A DNA stretch of 46,279 nucleotides, taken from positions 1 to 46,279 of the IMG/VR virus record IMGVR_UViG_3300005265_000032, one strand, 5' to 3'. This DNA is from a virus. This document shows, piece by piece, positions 30,426-38,250 of this stretch. Position numbers and translations under genes: made by a program. Numbering within the stretch: the stretch's first letter is position 1; every line of letters begins with the position of its first letter. The notes under the pieces were generated by a model that was not told the origin of the DNA, did no database searches, and saw only the letters and a program-made list of their open reading frames with translations.

Positions 30426-31896
30426 GTTCTTGCGATAATTGAATGCGTAATAGAGAGCGTTGTAAGAGTTTAAGAGCGACAGGATATTCATGAGAGAGCG
30501 CAAGAAACAAAAACACGAAGATCTTCTTGGACGCGGTTTCAGCAGCAGATCCTGATTCGGACTGGATGATAGAAGCTAAGATGTCGAGGAGGGCGTCCGT
30601 GCCGATGCCAGAATCAGCGTTCGAGAGAATTGCAATTAGTTCGGATAAGCTCTCAGTGGCAGCGGCGGAATCTGACTCGATAAGATCACTGAGAAGTTGG
30701 ACAAGATCATCGATTCCAGCTCCTTGATCGTATTTTAAGACCTCAGCGTGAAGAGCGGAAACGACATCAGTGCAATGCCCGGAATCCGCCAGTAAAAGAA
30801 GGAGTTGAGCAGTATCAGACGCTGCGGCTTGGTCGGAAACGTCTCTGAGAAAGGCAGAGAATGCGTCAGAAGCTGCAGCTTGATCGAAAACATTCCTAAC
30901 AAAGGAGAGGAGTGCAGCAGAGGCACTGCCGCTGTCCGATGAGATCTTTCGGGCCTCTTCACCAAACCAACTTCCCCATGTCGGTTCAGGATCGGCGTAT
31001 TTGCGGACGAAGATCCAATCTAAGTACGCTTTACTTTTATAAGCCATCCAGAATACTTTATCAGTTGTGGGATTGTAAGCCGTGTCACTGCCAGTAAGTT
31101 CAAAATGCCCTTCTGCTTTGAAGTATTGATCGCTATTTCTGCCTCTAAAATCAATCGTTACAAACTCTAAATCTGGACGTGGTTTTAAGGTAACGCTGTT
31201 AATGTCTGTTCCAGTTCGCTCTATCTCCCCCCTATCATTATATTTCTCTTCCCACACTCCTCTATAATGAGGCGAAGGATTATCATCAGCAGTATTAGTT
31301 GAGCTGGTCACTCCAAACTGTGTTCGTTCATAATCTCCTGAATAGTAATTAACATCCACTGCGTCCCGTAACCTTATTGCATAATCATTGAAATTGAATG
31401 TCTCTTTCGATATTATTCCTACTGCGGTAGTTGCGCCAGGAGTGCCTATGAAACAGCTATTCTCACAGGAATAAGAAGAACTTCCTCCCTGTATACCCCA
31501 CTTGCTTTCATCAAGTGTCTCAAAGTCATCAAAGAGCTCAAAGGTATCGTCACCGTTACTTTCTCCACTATCGCTTGATCTACCGTAGTACAAATAGACA
31601 TCAACAGCTCCGGTATCAGGGATTGAAGGTATCTTGAACCAGAAGGTGGCTTTTCTGTTTGGCGCTGTGCCTGATAATTCTTTCGTCCAGTATGAAATCT
31701 TAGTTACCTGATCCTCCTTGGTTAATCGAACATCATCAGGGAAATTTTCGCAGTGGTTTTCGCAATGGACATCGCAACCAGACGCACCACTGCTCTCACC
31801 AACTATCAGTTTCTTCTGATAATTCGTCTGCGCACCGGCGGTAGTTGCATTGACAGCGCCTTTCTTGCGATATGTATAGCCCGACAGCCAGCTCAT
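30418..31896 (-). CDS. DUF2341 lectin-like protein with Ser/Asp repeats
   Basis: The 492-residue protein starts with a DUF2341-type beta domain (residues about 5-130: WLSGYTYRKKGAV, then DDVRLTKEDQVTKISYWTKE and VDVYLYYGRSSD) and a second beta domain (130-310) like concanavalin A folds. The C-terminal part (315-455) holds irregular repeats of about 25 residues, each with SDS/SDQAAASD and a Leu-rich helix. This suggests a carbohydrate-binding fibre with a repetitive stalk. Sugar specificity cannot be told. Confidence 0.65.
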   Translation of the reverse strand: MSWLSGYTYRKKGAVNATTAGAQTNYQKKLIVGESSGASGCDVHCENHCENFPDDVRLTKEDQVTKISYWTKELSGTAPNRKATFWFKIPSIPDTGAVDVYLYYGRSSDSGESNGDDTFELFDDFETLDESKWGIQGGSSSYSCENSCFIGTPGATTAVGIISKETFNFNDYAIRLRDAVDVNYYSGDYERTQFGVTSSTNTADDNPSPHYRGVWEEKYNDRGEIERTGTDINSVTLKPRPDLEFVTIDFRGRNSDQYFKAEGHFELTGSDTAYNPTTDKVFWMAYKSKAYLDWIFVRKYADPEPTWGSWFGEEARKISSDSGSASAALLSFVRNVFDQAAASDAFSAFLRDVSDQAAASDTAQLLLLLADSGHCTDVVSALHAEVLKYDQGAGIDDLVQLLSDLIESDSAAATESLSELIAILSNADSGIGTDALLDILASIIQSESGSAAETASKKIFVFLFLALSHEYPVALKLLQRSLLRIQLSQEHV

Positions 31897-31913
31897 TTGC
31901 TCGATAGAGAAAA

Positions 31914-32432
31914 CTAACTCAGCGTAATCGAGACCTCAAGCGTCCATGTAGAACCGCTTGCCTTTGTACCCATCGCATCGACTTTGCGATTGATAGAAAT
32001 ACCAGACGTAGACTGCTTCACAACCCACTCCTTCCATGCATAATTGGCGTCCCCAGAGCCAAAACTCGACTTAAACGTAACCTTCTGCGATGACGAAGTA
32101 GGATAGCCCGCTTCCATGCCCTTATATGTTTTGTTAGATCCCTGCAAGTCGGTTTGCGTTGGATCCGCAGCGGTATCGCTATCGCCGACCCCGATTTGCG
32201 CTGCGGCATTATCGAATATGTGCGATGCACCGCTGACGGCGCCAGTGACCAAATCCCAGATCTCGTCAATACCCGCATTGAGCAGGCAGTTAAGTTCGCC
32301 CTCAATGACCTCAAAAGGCTCAACGCGATCGAGGAATGCGAGACGCTGAAGAGGCGTAAGGCATGCGTTGATGTTGCCTTGCCTCTTTTCCAGTCTGTAT
32401 TTGCAGAACCAATTCCCTATTTCTTTTTTCAT
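31914..32432 (-). CDS. Conserved phage-type fibre/structural protein
   Basis: The 172-residue product contains FDNAAAQIGVGDSDTAADP, DLQGSNKTYKGMEAGYP and ANYAWKEWVVKQS, a pattern shared by many phage structural proteins placed near fibre genes. The beta-rich C-terminus ends in TWTLEVSITLS. GGTGAAG precedes the ATG, and a CTTAAAC box lies about 47 bp upstream. Its exact place in the virion is unknown. Confidence 0.6.
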   Translation of the reverse strand: MKKEIGNWFCKYRLEKRQGNINACLTPLQRLAFLDRVEPFEVIEGELNCLLNAGIDEIWDLVTGAVSGASHIFDNAAAQIGVGDSDTAADPTQTDLQGSNKTYKGMEAGYPTSSSQKVTFKSSFGSGDANYAWKEWVVKQSTSGISINRKVDAMGTKASGSTWTLEVSITLS

Positions 32433-32540
32433 TTTTTGATTTCTTCACCTTTTGATTATTGACTGCACTGAAGATGTTTAAGGGCGGTGATCTTCACCTT
32501 GCGCTTCTCGCACCCCGCCACGCTGGCTGCTGCAGCAATC

Positions 32541-33239
32541 TCATAGGATCGACGCCTCGCTGCATGTAATATATAGCGAATGCGTGTAATTATGAAAAAC
32601 GTCAGAAGCACTCAAAGCCCTGTTGTAGATGCGGACTTCGTCGATTGTGCCGTTGAAATAATAAGAAGAGTCTTCAGACCAACCTATCCTTATATTTCCT
32701 GTTCCAATGTCTAATGAACTATATGATATATCGTTATCTTTTTTCAATGCACCGTTAAGATAAGCATAGCTATGAGTTGGTGTCCAGATGACAACATAAT
32801 GTTGCCATTCTGGTTGTAGTGTGCCTTCTGGATACAAAATATAAAGATTTCCTACATCTGTTCTAATGCGAGAATACATGTAATCATCTGAGCCGTGTTT
32901 TTCAAAAAAGAAACTGTATCCATAGGACCCTTTTGTAATAACTGACATAAAGTCATTGCCTGGTAAAGCAGGTTTCACCCACGCCTCAATCGTAATTGCA
33001 TCAGTAATATTCAAACTCTCATCATTCCCGCAATTACAAAAAGCAAACCCATTAAACTTGCCAACATTGCCATTAAGGCCGATGTCCCATTCAACATCTG
33101 AGAGCACTGCATAATTGCCATATTGCGAATAGTCCTTTGCTACATTGCCTATGCCCTCATTGAAAGGCACGTAGAGATGCAAGCTGGGGTCTATGTCGGG
33201 CTTCGCGTAGCTGATGGCTTTCGCCATTACGGGTCTCAT
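32541..33239 (-). CDS. LamG/concanavalin-like lectin protein
   Basis: Residues about 18-220 form one LamG-type jelly roll: HLYVPFNEGIGNVAKDYSQY, AITIEAWVKPALPG, YVVIWTPTHSYAYLNG and NGTIDEVRIYNRALS. Such domains bind sugars or surface proteins. ATG 33239 overlaps the previous stop (ATGA). With the DUF2341 and His-rich proteins this gives three adhesion-type proteins in one late operon. Confidence 0.8.
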   Translation of the reverse strand: MRPVMAKAISYAKPDIDPSLHLYVPFNEGIGNVAKDYSQYGNYAVLSDVEWDIGLNGNVGKFNGFAFCNCGNDESLNITDAITIEAWVKPALPGNDFMSVITKGSYGYSFFFEKHGSDDYMYSRIRTDVGNLYILYPEGTLQPEWQHYVVIWTPTHSYAYLNGALKKDNDISYSSLDIGTGNIRIGWSEDSSYYFNGTIDEVRIYNRALSASDVFHNYTHSLYITCSEASIL

Positions 33240-33559
33240 TTCTTGCGGAGAGATATCGTTTCAGAAGTTGCTTTGCCGAGAAGAGATTTGTATTTTTTCC
33301 CGCTTGCTTCCTTGGCGTGGAACGCCTCTTTGGCTTTGGCCAAGATTAAGGAGGGTATGTTCTTTTCGATAGAAGGCAATTTGGATACGGGGATTTGAAG
33401 CATGATAGTTTCTTTGCGTTCGATTGGTATTTCATTGCCCTCTTCATCATTGCGAGTCCCTATTTGCGTCACCGCGGAAACCGCTACTTGCAAGGTTGCC
33501 GTGCCGCTCTCATCCATGACTTCAGTCGCGTTTGTTATCGTGTATGTTCTTTTACTCAT
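33236..33559 (-). CDS. Hypothetical virion-cluster protein (107 aa)
   Basis: Beta-rich N-terminal half (TYTITNATEVMDESGTATLQ) and a helical, basic C-terminus. It lies between two other structural-type genes and is probably a minor virion component. No family is recognised. Confidence 0.5.
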   Translation of the reverse strand: MSKRTYTITNATEVMDESGTATLQVAVSAVTQIGTRNDEEGNEIPIERKETIMLQIPVSKLPSIEKNIPSLILAKAKEAFHAKEASGKKYKSLLGKATSETISLRKK

Positions 33560-33565
33560 GCTTCC

Positions 33566-33940
33566 TCACATCCCAATAACCTCGATCATGAAAGTTTCAT
33601 TGGCATTGACATTACCATCACAGGTGATTTTGAACTTCGTCTTGCTGCGTAATCCGCGTTGCAGGTGGATAGGGTGGTCGGTAGCAGTAGTTGCATCGAG
33701 AAATCCCGTAGAGTAGATGACGTTATCGCGTTCAGTCAATAGCTCAAGCTTGAATTTGTTTGCGACACCGGTGACGATTGCCGGTGCCTCGATGTAAAGG
33801 TCAGTGAGCAAGAGATTGTAACTGACTTCCTCAGTCTTTTCTGACGTGCCATTTGCCACGACAATTTCGAGTACAAAGCCGGCGATGCTGTCTCCAGCGC
33901 GAACGCCTGCTTCCGTTTTAGTGATGTCCCCTGATCCCAT
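33566..33940 (-). CDS. Hypothetical beta-rich virion protein (124 aa)
   Basis: Regular strands (SIAGFVLEIVVANGTSEKTE, TDLYIEAPAIVTG, FKLELLTERD, FMIEVIGM) suggest a single beta sandwich, like tail-tube, stopper or decoration proteins. Position after the capsid gene fits a neck or tail component; nothing more specific can be said. Confidence 0.5.
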   Translation of the reverse strand: MGSGDITKTEAGVRAGDSIAGFVLEIVVANGTSEKTEEVSYNLLLTDLYIEAPAIVTGVANKFKLELLTERDNVIYSTGFLDATTATDHPIHLQRGLRSKTKFKITCDGNVNANETFMIEVIGM

Positions 33941-33946
33941 TTTGAA

Positions 33947-34147
33947 TCACTCTTTTTTCTTACCCCCATTGCATCTTTCATTAAGCTTAACGATCTCAAC
34001 TTTGAGATCGTTGATTGCCTGGGCAAGATCAATTTTTATGGCTTTTTCGAAGCGGCGCATCGTATTGTTGCGCTCGTAGAGCAGATAGCAGACTACGGCA
34101 ATGGGGAAGCCAAGCGTGCTGATTAGAGCGGGAAGATCTTCAACCAT
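33947..34147 (-). CDS. Holin-like small membrane protein
   Basis: The 66-residue product has one membrane helix (residues 10-24, LGFPIAVVCYLLYE) followed by a charged amphipathic helix (LAQAINDLKVEIVKLNERC). This is the layout of YvrJ/BhlA-type phage holin-like proteins. Lysis is the usual role; in archaea this is not established. Confidence 0.6.
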   Translation of the reverse strand: MVEDLPALISTLGFPIAVVCYLLYERNNTMRRFEKAIKIDLAQAINDLKVEIVKLNERCNGGKKKE

Positions 34148-34160
34148 CGTGGATTTAGTT

Positions 34161-34637
34161 TTAAGATGCTGCTCTTAACACTACATATGAGATGACCGCA
34201 TCATTAGAGGTATTGGCAGCGCTTAAAGTTGCAGTTACGGTGTCTGCAGTGACCGCGATAGACTTCAAATACGCGGCTTCAGAAGGAGCGGATTGGATTG
34301 ACCCTATAACTATATCAGAAGCTAATGCGCCAGTTACCGTTTCCGCTTTAGAAGTTCCGCCACCTGTCCACGTGAATTCTCCAGCATAGACGATAATGAA
34401 CGCGGGCGTGATGCCGGAAGCGAGTTTCGCAAGCGTAACATTAGCGTCCTTGATCTTAGCGGTTTCAACGGAATCAGCAGCTAACTTTGCAGCAGTGACG
34501 CCACCATCTTCAATCTTAGCCGTGGTGACATTGGCATCTTTAATCTTGGCAGTTTCCACCGCATTACTCTGGATATGCGCAGCTACGATCCAGCCTGCAC
34601 GATCCAGTTCTGCTTTACCGGGAGCGGGGTCAGCCAT
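34161..34637 (-). CDS. Fibre-type protein with short repeats
   Basis: The N-terminal 70 residues contain repeats of about 11-14 residues (VETAKIKDANVT three times in variants, also VTTAKIEDGGVTAAKL), as in trimeric beta-helical fibre shafts. The C-terminal half is a beta domain (AGEFTWTGGGTSKAETVTG). It lies directly after the capsid gene. Confidence 0.6.
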   Translation of the reverse strand: MADPAPGKAELDRAGWIVAAHIQSNAVETAKIKDANVTTAKIEDGGVTAAKLAADSVETAKIKDANVTLAKLASGITPAFIIVYAGEFTWTGGGTSKAETVTGALASDIVIGSIQSAPSEAAYLKSIAVTADTVTATLSAANTSNDAVISYVVLRAAS

Positions 34638-34655
34638 CTTTATCTTTCACCTCGT

Positions 34656-35528
34656 TTATCCCGTCGCTATTTCCACAAACGCATTCTTCTGATGTATTTC
34701 TGGAGCGACCCAAGAGACCAGCTCGAAGTAATAGTTCTGACCTGCCTGCATCGGATACTCAATAAGATGCGCGTTCTCAGCGACGACAAACTCGCCAGCT
34801 AAGAAGTCCTTTGGTATCACATACACATGACCCGCGGTGATATGGTTAGTCATCCACATCCATGATTTGTCGTTCTCGTCTGTCTTTCCGAAAAGCCCTG
34901 CGATCGATTTGTAATATGGTTGCCGTTCGGAGTCGGGTCGGTTTAAGCGAAGAAGGTCGGTTCTGTTGCCAACCAAATAAGCTGGCTCGAAATCGCCGTC
35001 CATTAAGCCGATTGCAGTGTTTATATCGTCGTAGATATCCGTGCCCGTTTCGCCAGACCACGCGCCTTTGTTAGTTGACGTAGTAATCTTTCCATTGGCA
35101 TTTGCTTGCGCAGCGCCTACGATGCCTTTTACATTGAGGGAGCTTTTGCCATTGAGCGCAAAGTCATCCTCTGCTCTGTGAACATCACGCATTGCAATGT
35201 CGACCAGCCGAAGCTTGGTGTTTGGGTCGGATGCAAGATCCTTCGCATTAAGGTAAAAGCCAGTTGCGATCTGGTACATCTCATGATTTTCTGTTGAGGA
35301 TGTAACACCCATCGTGTCTGGGGCAGACCCTTTCGCAACGATCTGCGCTCCTGGGCCAGACCGATCATACTTCTGTACGACATCTATCTGAACAGATTCA
35401 CCGACAAACCTAACAGGCAGCAAATTACGAGCTGCCATGTTGTCTTTATACTTCTCGATGTACAACGCTATCTCACGTTGCCACGCCTCTACGAAATGCG
35501 AGAGGATGGCTGAATCATTTTGTATCAT
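34656..35528 (-). CDS. Major capsid protein, HK97 fold
   Basis: The 290-residue protein shows the HK97/encapsulin order: N-terminal helical arm (HFVEAWQREIALYIEKY), an E-loop-like strand region (VQIDVVQKYDRSGPGAQIV), the spine helix with AMRDVHRAEDDFALNG, a P-domain/A-domain segment with YDDINTAIGLMDG and AYLVGNRTDLLRL, and a closing strand ending YYFELVSWVAPE. Neighbours (scaffold-protease and decoration protein upstream) support the call. It overlaps the decoration gene by four bases. Confidence 0.85.
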   Translation of the reverse strand: MIQNDSAILSHFVEAWQREIALYIEKYKDNMAARNLLPVRFVGESVQIDVVQKYDRSGPGAQIVAKGSAPDTMGVTSSTENHEMYQIATGFYLNAKDLASDPNTKLRLVDIAMRDVHRAEDDFALNGKSSLNVKGIVGAAQANANGKITTSTNKGAWSGETGTDIYDDINTAIGLMDGDFEPAYLVGNRTDLLRLNRPDSERQPYYKSIAGLFGKTDENDKSWMWMTNHITAGHVYVIPKDFLAGEFVVAENAHLIEYPMQAGQNYYFELVSWVAPEIHQKNAFVEIATG

Positions 35529-36181
35529 AGTAACAGCACCTCCGCTTGGACCAATTTATATATTTTGATATTCGTAGCGTGACTTGCACTTGGATCGAGC
35601 TGAACAGAGCACGTAGTGGTTGAGACAGCAGGATTATCAATTCGATTCACCTCGGCAGCTTCATCGGAATCAATCACAACATAGTCGCCTTTTGCTAGTG
35701 AAAGTGCCGTTAAATGCGCCGCACTATCGATTGTCAACACTTTCTCGGAGATACTTGAGACGGTTTGGTCATAATCCGCATCACCAACATCGGGACCAAC
35801 ACATTTGGCAAGCGACTTTGTAGTTCTCGTTGTTGCCGTGCCTTCGGGAACGAGTACGCCTAAAGGCTCAGTACCTGCGCCTAATGTAGTTGGGGCTTTC
35901 AGGTAATTGCCACTATCGATCGTTTCGCCTCCGAGCAGCCAAACATGAACTACGCCAGCGGAGATCAGCGGCAGCGTGTCGTACTGGGAATAAAACCCCT
36001 CCACTGTTTTGGTCACCATATCCTCCGGTGCCACGCCAATATAATCAGATACCGTTGTACCTGTGGCAATTGGCTTAGCAATGCCGTCTGCTGATCGAGT
36101 GCAGAGAGCGCCAAACGCTGTGCGCGCCCCAGCTGCAAATCCATTCCGAATATCAAAAGCATTTACTTTAACAGGTTTCAT
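35525..36181 (-). CDS. Capsid decoration protein (DUF2190-like)
   Basis: Residues 10-125 have the small barrel pattern of head decoration proteins (GFAAGARTAFGALCTRSADG, SDYIGVAPEDM, SAGVVHVWLLGGETI). An additional strand domain follows to residue 218. Its place between protease-scaffold and capsid genes matches tailed phages. It would cap the capsid surface. Confidence 0.7.
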   Translation of the reverse strand: MKPVKVNAFDIRNGFAAGARTAFGALCTRSADGIAKPIATGTTVSDYIGVAPEDMVTKTVEGFYSQYDTLPLISAGVVHVWLLGGETIDSGNYLKAPTTLGAGTEPLGVLVPEGTATTRTTKSLAKCVGPDVGDADYDQTVSSISEKVLTIDSAAHLTALSLAKGDYVVIDSDEAAEVNRIDNPAVSTTTCSVQLDPSASHATNIKIYKLVQAEVLLL

Positions 36182-36228
36182 TTTTTCTTTTTCTCATTTT
36201 CCTCCTTTCTTTTCTATTTTCCTCCTTT

Positions 36229-37497
36229 CTAAATTCTTCTATACGCATCATCGATGATCTTCTGTCCCGCCTGACCTGCTTGTTCCGTTGCGGGGAACGA
36301 GAGTCGATTAGCTTTCAGCTGCTTCACGAGACTGAGTTCTTTTCTCAGGTCGTCCAGAGACAGCTTAGCCAGATCGGACTTGCCTTTTGCGTCTTGCAGT
36401 GAAGTGAGTTCATCGATGAGCATGACTTTCTCAGTATTAACAATGTCTTCAAGTTCAGACTTTAGAATATCGCGTTCCCTTTTGACATCCTTTGCAGCGT
36501 CAAGAACCACCTTAACGTCTTGAAGTGCCGCTAACTCCGCACCGAGCGAATCGCCTTCGGAGTGTACAAAGTTATCGAGTGTAGCCTTTAAAGTGTCGCG
36601 CTGAGCTTGGATTGACACAAGCGCATCCTGAAGCTTAGTTATGTCAGGAGCGGGAGCTTTGATCTCTATGCTATCTTTCTTCACGCTAACACTTTTCAAG
36701 AGTTCCTTGAGCATGTTCAGCAGGCTCTTGTCCTTTATTGCTTTAGCACGTTCGATACCTGCTTTGATTTTATCTACGAGTTCTGAAGGAACCGGATATT
36801 TCTTCGAGTCCAAGCCGATTCCACAGCCGTCTTCAATGCTGCACCTGCCGTTCTTCACAATTGCAATGTGGTTGAGAAATATTTCTTTCTGCGTGGCGTC
36901 AAAATGTTCGCCATTGAACTCGCCAGAATCAGACCTATCCAAATTGCAGAAGAATCCGGGTGAGACCTCGGTGAGTTTCTTGTCTTTCACATCTGCAATC
37001 AAGTCCTTATCGGTTATTTCCAGGATGCCTTTGAGCGTGTCGTTCTCTGCGAGCGGGTTACGGAAGAAGCCAAGCACTTCAGCGCGATCGGTGACAATTC
37101 CGGACTGAGGATGCTCGCGAGTGACGGGAATACCATTTGCGAACAGCGAAGCAGCCTTCAGTTCATCCGCGGGTTTCAGCACTTTCAAGCCGTCATAATC
37201 ATAGACCATTTCTCGGGCAACGATTGCGGGCACTGAAAGAACACCATCTGCTTCTTCTGCGGAATCCAGATCGAGCTTCATTGCGGGTAGAGAATCGGTG
37301 AATCTGGCTTTGGAATCTTTTGTGCCTTCGGGCTTTGGATATTCAGACTTGTAGCCAGCGGGCATCACTACGACATCGACATTGGTGAACTTTACCGGTT
37401 TCCGCTCTGGAAGTGGATAATCCGTATCGGCAAGAGGGTCAACAAGATCGGCGATGAGCGCATCGATTTCAGTGGAGTCGTGTTCTGTTTCCTCCAT
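36229..37497 (-). CDS. Prohead protease fused to scaffold (DUF2213-like)
   Basis: The 422-residue protein has a DUF2213-type protease half (residues about 85-250: VLSVPAIVAREMVYDYDGLK, GIPVTREHPQSGIVTDRAEV, KLTEVSPGFFCNL, EIFLNHIAIVKNGRC), with a candidate His in TREHP and a Ser in VSPGF. A coiled-coil scaffold half (280-410) follows. Such fusions assemble the prohead and are then cleaved. A CTTAAAC box about 40 bp upstream and a TATA box facing the other way separate it from the plus-strand gene. Confidence 0.8.
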   Translation of the reverse strand: MEETEHDSTEIDALIADLVDPLADTDYPLPERKPVKFTNVDVVVMPAGYKSEYPKPEGTKDSKARFTDSLPAMKLDLDSAEEADGVLSVPAIVAREMVYDYDGLKVLKPADELKAASLFANGIPVTREHPQSGIVTDRAEVLGFFRNPLAENDTLKGILEITDKDLIADVKDKKLTEVSPGFFCNLDRSDSGEFNGEHFDATQKEIFLNHIAIVKNGRCSIEDGCGIGLDSKKYPVPSELVDKIKAGIERAKAIKDKSLLNMLKELLKSVSVKKDSIEIKAPAPDITKLQDALVSIQAQRDTLKATLDNFVHSEGDSLGAELAALQDVKVVLDAAKDVKRERDILKSELEDIVNTEKVMLIDELTSLQDAKGKSDLAKLSLDDLRKELSLVKQLKANRLSFPATEQAGQAGQKIIDDAYRRI

Positions 37498-37544
37498 TTT
37501 TTCTTCACTGAGAAAAGAAAAGAAAATAGGAACGTTTAAGGGGG

Positions 37545-37554
37545 TTTATATATT
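37545..37554 (+). promoter_or_regulatory. TATA box of the small plus-strand membrane gene
   Basis: TTTATATATT lies 25 bp before ATG 37574, giving a leaderless message. Confidence 0.6.
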
Positions 37555-37573
37555 GAGAATTAAATTATAATTT

Positions 37574-37723
37574 ATGAGCATGAGTGATATCATGACCGGG
37601 GAAGCATGGATGATGGTGGGATTTATAATTGGTGTAATAGCTTGGATGGCCGTCTGCATTTTGAGAATGCAATATGCTTTGAGCCACCCCAAACCGCTGT
37701 TTGACAATAAGAGGGGAGATTAA
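37574..37723 (+). CDS. Small single-pass membrane protein (49 aa)
   Basis: The product begins MSMSDIMTGEAWMMVGFIIG and has one membrane helix (about residues 13-31), then a basic tail. TATA spacing supports the start. Its TAA overlaps the TAA of the convergent zinc-ribbon gene in the four bases TTAA. Confidence 0.55.
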   Translation: MSMSDIMTGEAWMMVGFIIGVIAWMAVCILRMQYALSHPKPLFDNKRGD

Positions 37724-37878
37724 TGCAAGCCTCTATCCTTTTTGAACGCAGTCTCTGTTGTCGTCATGAGACGGAAAGATCCACAAAAAGGGCATGATGG
37801 CTCTTGATCTGGCGAATAGTTGCGAGTGCGAAATGTGCATCCGCAGTCTATGCAGCGCCAATAATTGTAACTCACCAT
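37720..37878 (-). CDS. Zinc-ribbon protein (52 aa)
   Basis: CIDCGCTF (first CXXC at about residues 9-12) and CPFCGSF (about 29-32) define a rubredoxin-like zinc ribbon. The product begins MVSYNYWR and ends KKDRGLH. It is only 4 bp from the next gene upstream. Confidence 0.65.
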   Translation of the reverse strand: MVSYNYWRCIDCGCTFRTRNYSPDQEPSCPFCGSFRLMTTTETAFKKDRGLH

Positions 37879-37882
37879 TTTC

Positions 37883-38116
37883 TCAGACCATAGTTTTAGC
37901 CAAAATTATGATTATTGCAATACGCAAGAATGTGCCAAGAATGTAACCGCCTTTGGCGTAGTGCACTTCTTTTTGGACATCAGGATTTTGCATAGTTGCC
38001 GAATCGATTCCTTTCCATTCTGTTATGCCTGAATAGACGCCGTGGATAAAGGCATGGATTTCGGCATATGTGCTAAGAAATTCGCTTATTTTAACTTCTT
38101 TTGGTTTTTCAGTCAT
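37883..38116 (-). CDS. Small membrane protein (77 aa)
   Basis: AGGAG precedes ATG 38116, so the upstream in-frame Met is not needed. The product is soluble and helical first (ISEFLSTYAEIHAFIHGVYS) and ends with one membrane helix (GTFLRIAIIIILAKTMV). No family is recognised. Confidence 0.55.
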   Translation of the reverse strand: MTEKPKEVKISEFLSTYAEIHAFIHGVYSGITEWKGIDSATMQNPDVQKEVHYAKGGYILGTFLRIAIIIILAKTMV

Positions 38117-38250
38117 TCTCTTCGCTCCTTTCAATATGAAAAGACAACACATCTTCATCTTCAGAGATAGAGCATATTTTCTCTTCTATTCTTTTTCTGC
38201 TCTCAGGGCGGATACTAAACTGGGAGATCAGGATCATTTTTCTTTTTTCC

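Noticed and set aside
32462-32560. Short protein-like frame after the LamG gene (SYEIAAAASVAGCEKRKVKI)
   Set aside because: No start codon in frame and it carries the promoter of the next gene; perhaps a remnant, but evidence is too thin.
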